Positions 6,834-11,045 of a stretch of DNA of 11,045 bases are shown piece by piece. The notes under the pieces are model-generated. The model was given only the letters and a program-made list of their open reading frames with translations. It was not told the DNA's origin and did no database searches. A program made the position numbers and the translations under genes. Numbering within the stretch: position 1 is the stretch's first letter; every line of letters begins with the position of its first letter. This DNA comes from an uncultured Lachnospiraceae bacterium (GTDB lineage Bacteria > Bacillota_A > Clostridia > Lachnospirales > Lachnospiraceae): the NCBI GenBank assembly GCA_902787595.1, contig CADAHD010000043.1, positions 2,003 through 13,047 on the forward strand, written 5' to 3'.

Positions 6834-7674
6834 ACTTACCGAAGACAATGTGGAAGAGTATTCGGAATATCTCGGGCCTGACAAGGCGGAAAACATCGGA
6901 CGCGAGTATTATCGCGGCATAGTTGTGATCAATGAAAAAAAAGTTCCTGAGTCTGCTGCTATCTGGGAACTGCTGCATCTGGAGGACGAGGAGAAGGATA
7001 CCGAAGCCAGGGTGGAGACTCTTCTGGCTTCGGATGAGAGTGCCGCCGAAGTACTGTTGAATGAATTTGAACATCATTTTGAAGAAGACGATGTCAGGAA
7101 AAGCTATCTGGAACTGCCTGCGGATGAGAAGATATTTACGCCTGAGCTGCTGGAAAAAGCAGGCTACAGCTGCAGCAGGGGAGAGAGCAGGGAAATAGAG
7201 ATACTGCTGGGAGATCTTCTGAAAATGCCGATCGCCAGGAAGAACAAGGCGCCTTCTTATATCAAGGAATTGGGAAGCCTGATGGTGCGTCCGTTCAGAA
7301 GGGGTGTTATGGACTGCATCTTTCACAGCAAGCGGCCGCTTATGGATGACCTGGGAACAATATCAATGAGCTGGTTCGATCAGCAGATCTCAAGTTATGT
7401 GGAGACGGACGGCAGGGTCAGCGGATTTCTGCTGATCCATAAGACGCCATTGAAAAAAATGAGGATTGAGGTTTTTTCCGCTTCGGGACCGGATGCGCGT
7501 AAAGATCTTTTATATATGATCATATTTTCACTGAAACAGGCGGAGAAATACTATTCTCCGGACACCGAAGTGCTGCTGCGCAGAAAAGATGAATCTGTTA
7601 AGGCTCTGACAGATTATCTGCTGCCTGATATTACAGGAAAGGAAATGCTTTGCGCGAGCAGAGAGGAGGGCTGA
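6820..7674 (+). CDS. GNAT-like protein lacking the acetyl-CoA signature
   Basis: The protein has 284 residues, with no membrane helix. The N-terminal half (about 1-130) starts like a GNAT domain (MEIIELTEDNVEEYSEYL; strand IVVINEK; strand AAIWELLHLE), but where the (Q/R)xxGxG loop should follow there is an acidic run (EDEEKDTEARVETLL). The C-terminal half (about 145-270) reads as another GNAT-like fold: SGFLLIHKTPL, strand KMRIEVFSASG, a long helix (LLYMIIFSLKQAEKYY), strand TEVLLRR and a helix. That half resembles the ends of the genes at 1 and 5502. It is probably a non-catalytic or very divergent member of the same set, perhaps binding a ligand or a partner protein. AAAGGAG at 6807-6813 supports the ATG, which overlaps the end of the previous gene. 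Function unknown. Confidence 0.7.
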   Translation: MEIIELTEDNVEEYSEYLGPDKAENIGREYYRGIVVINEKKVPESAAIWELLHLEDEEKDTEARVETLLASDESAAEVLLNEFEHHFEEDDVRKSYLELPADEKIFTPELLEKAGYSCSRGESREIEILLGDLLKMPIARKNKAPSYIKELGSLMVRPFRRGVMDCIFHSKRPLMDDLGTISMSWFDQQISSYVETDGRVSGFLLIHKTPLKKMRIEVFSASGPDARKDLLYMIIFSLKQAEKYYSPDTEVLLRRKDESVKALTDYLLPDITGKEMLCASREEG

Positions 7675-7677
7675 ACA

Positions 7678-8679
7678 ATGACGAATACATCTGTTATTAC
7701 TATATTTGCCGATTCTTTAGCGTTTATAGCGATGCTGGCTGTACTGATATTGTCTTTGAGCAACAGGAAAAAGGAATCCGGACGCGTGCTGCTCAGGATG
7801 ATGATAATCTGCATTATGATCGATGCCGCATGTAACGGAGTGGCTTTTGCAATGCGCGGACAGACATTTGAAGGGGCTGCGGAAATTGCGATGGTCAGCC
7901 AGACCATACTGGAGCTGGCGCTGGTAAGCATATTATATCTCTGGCTGCTTTTTGTTGATTTTCAGCTTTACGGCAGCAGGGATCACCTGAAAAGACACTA
8001 CAGGCTTTTCTTCCTGCCTGTTATCGTATTCTTTATTCTGATCCTGGCCAATCCGGTTACAGGGATATTGTTTACCCAAAAGGTAGACAACGGCTTTATG
8101 CGCACTACGCTTTATAATGTGATGCTGGTGATAGAGTATTCATATACGCTGGTTTCGGTCTGGCTGGTAGTAAGGTACCGTAAGGAAAACGGCAGACTTA
8201 AGTTTTTCAGGGCGGCGCCCATGCTGCTTCCGATAGCCTGCTCTATACTGGTATCTGAACTGACAGATTATTCCTTTGTGTCTTTAGGTTTTGCGGCTGG
8301 TATGCTTAATATCTATCTGTTTATGAGAATGCACGGAAAGTATGAGGATGAGCAGGAGGGCTTTTATAATGCCAGCTATCTGTCTCAGGTTAAGGAGTGG
8401 GAAGAAAAGGGCCACAGGGATAAGGGCGTTCTCATACGGTTTATGTGCGAAGGCAATATAGCTGCTCTGGCTAAGATACTGAGGGAAGAATTGCCCAGGG
8501 ATGCGGAGATCCTTCATATAGGCGAAGGAAGATATCTTATGATGGCCAGTGGCAAAAACAAGAATTTTTTTGACCTGGTAATAAAAATGGTTCAGGAAGC
8601 GGCAGATGAGTTTAACAGGGAAAATCCGAAGGATATGATCAAGCTTAAGATAGATATCATTAATCAGGAGGAGCTGTAG
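7678..8679 (+). CDS. Seven-helix membrane protein with degenerate GGDEF-like domain
   Basis: The protein has 333 residues. Seven hydrophobic helices are visible at about 7-27, 37-57, 75-96, 110-132, 145-166, 178-196 and 199-217, a layout seen in 7TM-type sensor regions of signalling proteins. The cytoplasmic tail from about 222 begins DEQEGFYNASYL, which matches the DxLTGLYNRxxL opening of diguanylate cyclase domains, and later has ILHIGEGRYLMMAS where these have RIGGDEFLLL. The GG(D/E)EF active site is thus changed to GEGRY, and the part between (about 250-275) is shorter than usual and lacks the NDxxGHxxGD metal site. Cyclic-di-GMP synthesis is not expected; binding or dimer signalling is possible. 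A strong AGGAGGG (7664-7670) lies 7 bases before the ATG, and only 3 bases separate it from the previous gene. The membrane call is firm, the GGDEF relation moderate. Confidence 0.75.
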   Translation: MTNTSVITIFADSLAFIAMLAVLILSLSNRKKESGRVLLRMMIICIMIDAACNGVAFAMRGQTFEGAAEIAMVSQTILELALVSILYLWLLFVDFQLYGSRDHLKRHYRLFFLPVIVFFILILANPVTGILFTQKVDNGFMRTTLYNVMLVIEYSYTLVSVWLVVRYRKENGRLKFFRAAPMLLPIACSILVSELTDYSFVSLGFAAGMLNIYLFMRMHGKYEDEQEGFYNASYLSQVKEWEEKGHRDKGVLIRFMCEGNIAALAKILREELPRDAEILHIGEGRYLMMASGKNKNFFDLVIKMVQEAADEFNRENPKDMIKLKIDIINQEEL

Positions 8680-8702
8680 CTAAATACGGCGCAACATCCG
8701 GT

Positions 8703-9353
8703 ATGGCAGTTTATTTCTTGGATGAAAATGATGACTGGTTCCCGGCAGCGGAGTATGCCGAAGAAGACGGGCTTCTGGCAGCCGGCGGTGACCTGACACC
8801 CAAACGTCTGCTGGCGGCATACCGTCTGGGTATATTTCCATGGTATCAGGAAGGCGGACCTATCCTATGGTGGTGTCCGCACTCAAGGTATGTGATAATC
8901 CCCTCAGAGATACATGTGTCGGCATCCATGGCCAAATTCATGAGAAAAACAGCTTTGAGGGTAAGTTTTGACGAGGATTTTGCGGCAGTGATCCATCACT
9001 GCCGTATCTTGCGTGAAGATAAAGAAGGTACATGGATCACCGATGCGATGGAAGAGGCTTATCGTGTGCTGCATCGCATGGGATATGCGCACAGTGTGGA
9101 AGTGTGGGAAGAAAAAGAGCTTGTCGGAGGGCTTTACGGTGTCAGGCTGGGAAAAAGCTTTTTCGGTGAGAGCATGTTCTCTTTAAGATCTAATGCTTCC
9201 AAACTGGCACTTATAAGTCTGGCAAGACAGCTGGAATCGGAGGGGGCAAAGATGATAGACTGTCAGTTCAGAACGGAGCATCTGGAGAGCATGGGTGGGA
9301 AATATATTACTTATGAACAGTTTATTGATAATATAGAAAGCGGTATGCAATAA
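8703..9353 (+). CDS. aat: Leucyl/phenylalanyl-tRNA--protein transferase
   Basis: This enzyme moves Leu or Phe from aminoacyl-tRNA to the N-terminus of proteins with Arg or Lys ends, marking them for ClpAP-type degradation (bacterial N-degron pathway). The 216-residue length is normal. Family motifs run in order: DGLLAAGGDLTPKRLLAAY, GIFPW (43-47), ILWWCPHSRYV (54-64), TWI (110-112), AHSVEVW (129-135), VGGLYGV, FFGESMFS with Glu156, NASK, IDCQF with Gln188, and HLESMGGKYIT. The CPHS in place of the more usual SPDP is a small deviation. The ATG has no clear ribosome site; no other start codon exists in frame between the preceding in-frame stop (8661) and it, so the start is secure by elimination. 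AGGAGGAG near 8666-8672 is 30 bases away and overlaps the end of the upstream gene, so coupling is possible. Confidence 0.97.
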   Translation: MAVYFLDENDDWFPAAEYAEEDGLLAAGGDLTPKRLLAAYRLGIFPWYQEGGPILWWCPHSRYVIIPSEIHVSASMAKFMRKTALRVSFDEDFAAVIHHCRILREDKEGTWITDAMEEAYRVLHRMGYAHSVEVWEEKELVGGLYGVRLGKSFFGESMFSLRSNASKLALISLARQLESEGAKMIDCQFRTEHLESMGGKYITYEQFIDNIESGMQ

Positions 9354-9358
9354 ACAGG

Positions 9359-9377
9359 TCCCGGGCGCTGGCCGGGG
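9359..9377 (+). terminator. Weak GC-rich hairpin between aat and the thioesterase gene
   Basis: TCCCGG (9359-9364) can pair with CCGGGG (9372-9377), including one T-G pair, around a 7-base loop, followed by GGCTTTGATC. The stem is short and only three T residues follow, so it is at best a weak terminator or pause site; it could also be chance GC richness. Confidence 0.25.
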
Positions 9378-9400
9378 GGCTTTGATCAAAGGAGAGAGAC

Positions 9401-9781
9401 ATGAACAGACCTGCAGGATGGAATCCTTTTATGGAGTATAATGATATATATATTGTCAGTGAATCGACGGAAAAGACTGTCCTGGTCGCTGCTATCGGAA
9501 AGAATTCAAAGAATCCTTATGGCTACGTGCACGGCGGCCTTATATATACGATGATAGACTGTGCGGCGGGTATAACGGCCAGAGCAGACGGGCACTCTTA
9601 TGTAACGCAGAACGCATACGTGAACTATCTGGATAACGTAAACGATGAGGAACGCATTTTTGCGACTGCTCAGGTGGTGAGACGCGGAAAAACCGTTGTG
9701 GTGGTGAATGTGAGCGTTCATACGCAGGATGATAAGAAGCTGGCTGACGGTGTTGTTGATATGTTCCGTATAGAAGGCTGA
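9401..9781 (+). CDS. PaaI-type hotdog-fold acyl-CoA thioesterase
   Basis: The 126-residue length fits a single hotdog domain. NPYGYVHGGLIYTMIDCAAG contains the family signature: the His-Gly-Gly (44-46) before the central helix and an acidic residue on the helix (Asp53), as in PaaI/YdiI-type enzymes that hydrolyse acyl- or aryl-CoA esters in the cytoplasm. The following strands (YVTQNAYVNYLDNV, IFATAQVVRRGKTVVVVNVSV) match the usual sheet order. The physiological substrate cannot be read from sequence. AAAGGAG at 9388-9394 lies 6 bases before the ATG. It is followed after 5 bases by a MATE exporter gene, which suggests shared transcription but not an obvious common pathway. Confidence 0.92.
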   Translation: MNRPAGWNPFMEYNDIYIVSESTEKTVLVAAIGKNSKNPYGYVHGGLIYTMIDCAAGITARADGHSYVTQNAYVNYLDNVNDEERIFATAQVVRRGKTVVVVNVSVHTQDDKKLADGVVDMFRIEG

Positions 9782-9786
9782 TCGGG

Positions 9787-11045
9787 ATGAATGACAGTAA
9801 AAATGATATTATAAACGGGAGTCTGGCGAAAGCCATAGTGATGTTTGCGCTCCCGCTGGCGGCAACCGGGATATTGCAGCAGCTTTTTAATGCCGCAGAT
9901 ATAGCTGTTGTGGGGCAGTTTACGGGCGATAAGAGCAAAGCGGCCATGGCGGCAGTGGGTGCCAATACGCCTATCATAGGCCTGATCGTAAACAGTTTTA
10001 TTTCCATATCCATGGGCAGCAATGTGGTCATCGCTAATGCGGTGGGCAGACGGTCTGATTCCGACACCCAAAAGGCAGCTCATACTTCGATAGCTCTGGC
10101 TCTGTACGCGGGTGTCGTATTGATGATAGCGGCAGAACTGCTGGCGGCGCCTGTAATGAGCACACAGGGGCTTCCGCCTGAAGTATATCCGATGGCACTG
10201 TTATATTTCAGACTCTATGTGGCGGGACTTCCCGTGATACTCTTGTATAATTTTGAGGCGGCTATCTTCAGATCGCTTGGAGATACGCGTACTCCATTAA
10301 TGGTGCTGGTCATATCCGGAGTACTGAATGTACTGCTTAATCTGATGCTGGTCATGGGCTTTAAAAGGACGGTGGACGGCGTTGCGATAGCGACGGTAAT
10401 ATCGAATGCTGTCAGCGCCGTGATCTTGGGAGGCATGCTTCTTAAAGGGCGCGCGGGGATCAGGCTGGATCTTAAGCAGCTGCGGATAGACGGCAGGGTA
10501 TTAAAGCGGATACTGACCATAGGAGTGCCGGCTGCGCTGCAGTCTGCAGTGTTTTCATCGGCAAATATCATAATACAGGCTGCGATAAACAGTCTTGGCA
10601 CTGTTGTTATAGCGGCTTCCAGCGCGGCTTTCAATCTTGAGGTCTTTGCGTATCAGGTCTTCAACAGCTTTTCGCAGGCAACAACCACATTTGTGGGACA
10701 GAACTTTGGCGCGGGAAAGATAGACCGCTGCAAGAAGAGTCTGTGGATCTCAATGCTGGAAGGAACGGTGGCTCTGGGGGCGGCAATTTTCATTATACTG
10801 ATCTTCGGACGAAGCCTGCTGGCTGTATTTAATCCTGCGGAAGACGTGATCGAAGTGGGATACCGCAGGCTGATCATAATCTTTTCGGCTTATTTTTTCA
10901 GCATGACTTACGAGATAGTATCGGGTTACCTGAGGGGCTTTGGCATATCGATGGTGCCGGCGATAATTACCATGGTCTGTGTCTGCGGAGTGAGGATAAG
11001 CTGGATATATCTGGTTTTTCCTCTGGATCGGACTTTTACCAGGAT
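9787..11045 (+). CDS. MATE-family multidrug/cation efflux transporter (3' end outside window)
   Basis: The frame is open from ATG 9787 to the window end: 419 complete codons with no stop. The start MNDSKNDIINGSLAKAIVMF, then ALPLAATGILQQLFNAADIAVVGQF, is typical of the MatE/NorM-DinF fold, and the pattern repeats in the second half from about residue 240 (RILTIGVPAALQSAVFSSANIIIQAAINSLG), followed by FNSFSQATTTFVGQNFGAGK, the second-half counterpart of the FISISMGSNVVIANAVGR stretch. About ten to twelve hydrophobic helices are visible. These inner-membrane carriers export organic cations or other small molecules against a Na+ or H+ gradient; the substrate is unknown. AGAAGG at 9772-9777 gives a ribosome site at 9 bases. 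The usual family length is about 450 residues, so only the C-terminal end is missing. Confidence 0.95.
   Translation, partial: MNDSKNDIINGSLAKAIVMFALPLAATGILQQLFNAADIAVVGQFTGDKSKAAMAAVGANTPIIGLIVNSFISISMGSNVVIANAVGRRSDSDTQKAAHTSIALALYAGVVLMIAAELLAAPVMSTQGLPPEVYPMALLYFRLYVAGLPVILLYNFEAAIFRSLGDTRTPLMVLVISGVLNVLLNLMLVMGFKRTVDGVAIATVISNAVSAVILGGMLLKGRAGIRLDLKQLRIDGRVLKRILTIGVPAALQSAVFSSANIIIQAAINSLGTVVIAASSAAFNLEVFAYQVFNSFSQATTTFVGQNFGAGKIDRCKKSLWISMLEGTVALGAAIFIILIFGRSLLAVFNPAEDVIEVGYRRLIIIFSAYFFSMTYEIVSGYLRGFGISMVPAIITMVCVCGVRISWIYLVFPLDRTFTR

Noticed and set aside
9540..10083. Overlapping minus-strand frames across the thioesterase and transporter genes
   Set aside because: Both plus-strand genes have clear family motifs here; the minus-strand translations are low-complexity and cross the real gene boundary.
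10215..10877. Minus-strand frames opposite the MATE gene
   Set aside because: The plus strand is continuously open with transporter helices and conserved MATE motifs; the minus-strand frames lack starts with ribosome sites.

Overview
The window looks like a chromosomal segment of a Gram-positive Clostridia member, most likely a Lachnospiraceae-type anaerobe. The reasons are: strong AAGGAG-type ribosome sites before most genes, moderate GC, heavy use of ATA and AGA/AGG codons, and a sensor-phosphatase / STAS / ATPase cassette of a kind known from that group. The taxonomic call is by eye and is not a database result. All thirteen genes lie on the + strand with gaps of at most about 50 bases. 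There is no stretch over 300 bases without a gene and no RNA gene, IS element or CRISPR array that I can see.

Region 1 (1-2572): the tail of a gene that begins upstream (a probable GNAT-like C-terminal domain), then a 752-residue protein with a helical N-terminal part, a long Lys/Glu-rich coiled coil containing 11-residue repeats, and a divergent calpain-like (C2) cysteine protease domain at the C-terminus.

Region 2 (2579-5505): a partner-switching signalling cassette. It holds a polytopic membrane SpoIIE/PP2C phosphatase, a STAS anti-sigma antagonist, a 208-residue protein that looks like a degenerate RsbW/SpoIIAB-type ATPase, and a canonical small HATPase_c_2 anti-sigma/kinase. In known systems the phosphatase dephosphorylates the STAS protein, which then captures the kinase and frees its target. 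No sigma factor is encoded here, so the target is unknown.

Region 3 (5502-8679): a two-domain GNAT protein whose start overlaps the kinase stop, a small helical protein of unknown function with a TTG start, a second GNAT-like protein that lacks the acetyl-CoA signature, and a 7-helix membrane protein ending in what looks like a degenerate GGDEF domain. Spacing suggests co-transcription with region 2.

Region 4 (8703-11045): ordinary genes, namely aat (leucyl/phenylalanyl-tRNA-protein transferase, N-degron pathway), a PaaI-type hotdog thioesterase and the first 419 codons of a MATE-family exporter that runs off the window.

The most unusual aspect is the combination of a calpain-like protease, a complete partner switch with an apparent dead ATPase paralogue, and several GNAT-like proteins with lost or retained cofactor motifs, apparently in one operon. 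A working idea is a membrane-sensed switch that controls, or is controlled by, proteolysis and acetylation. That idea is inference only.
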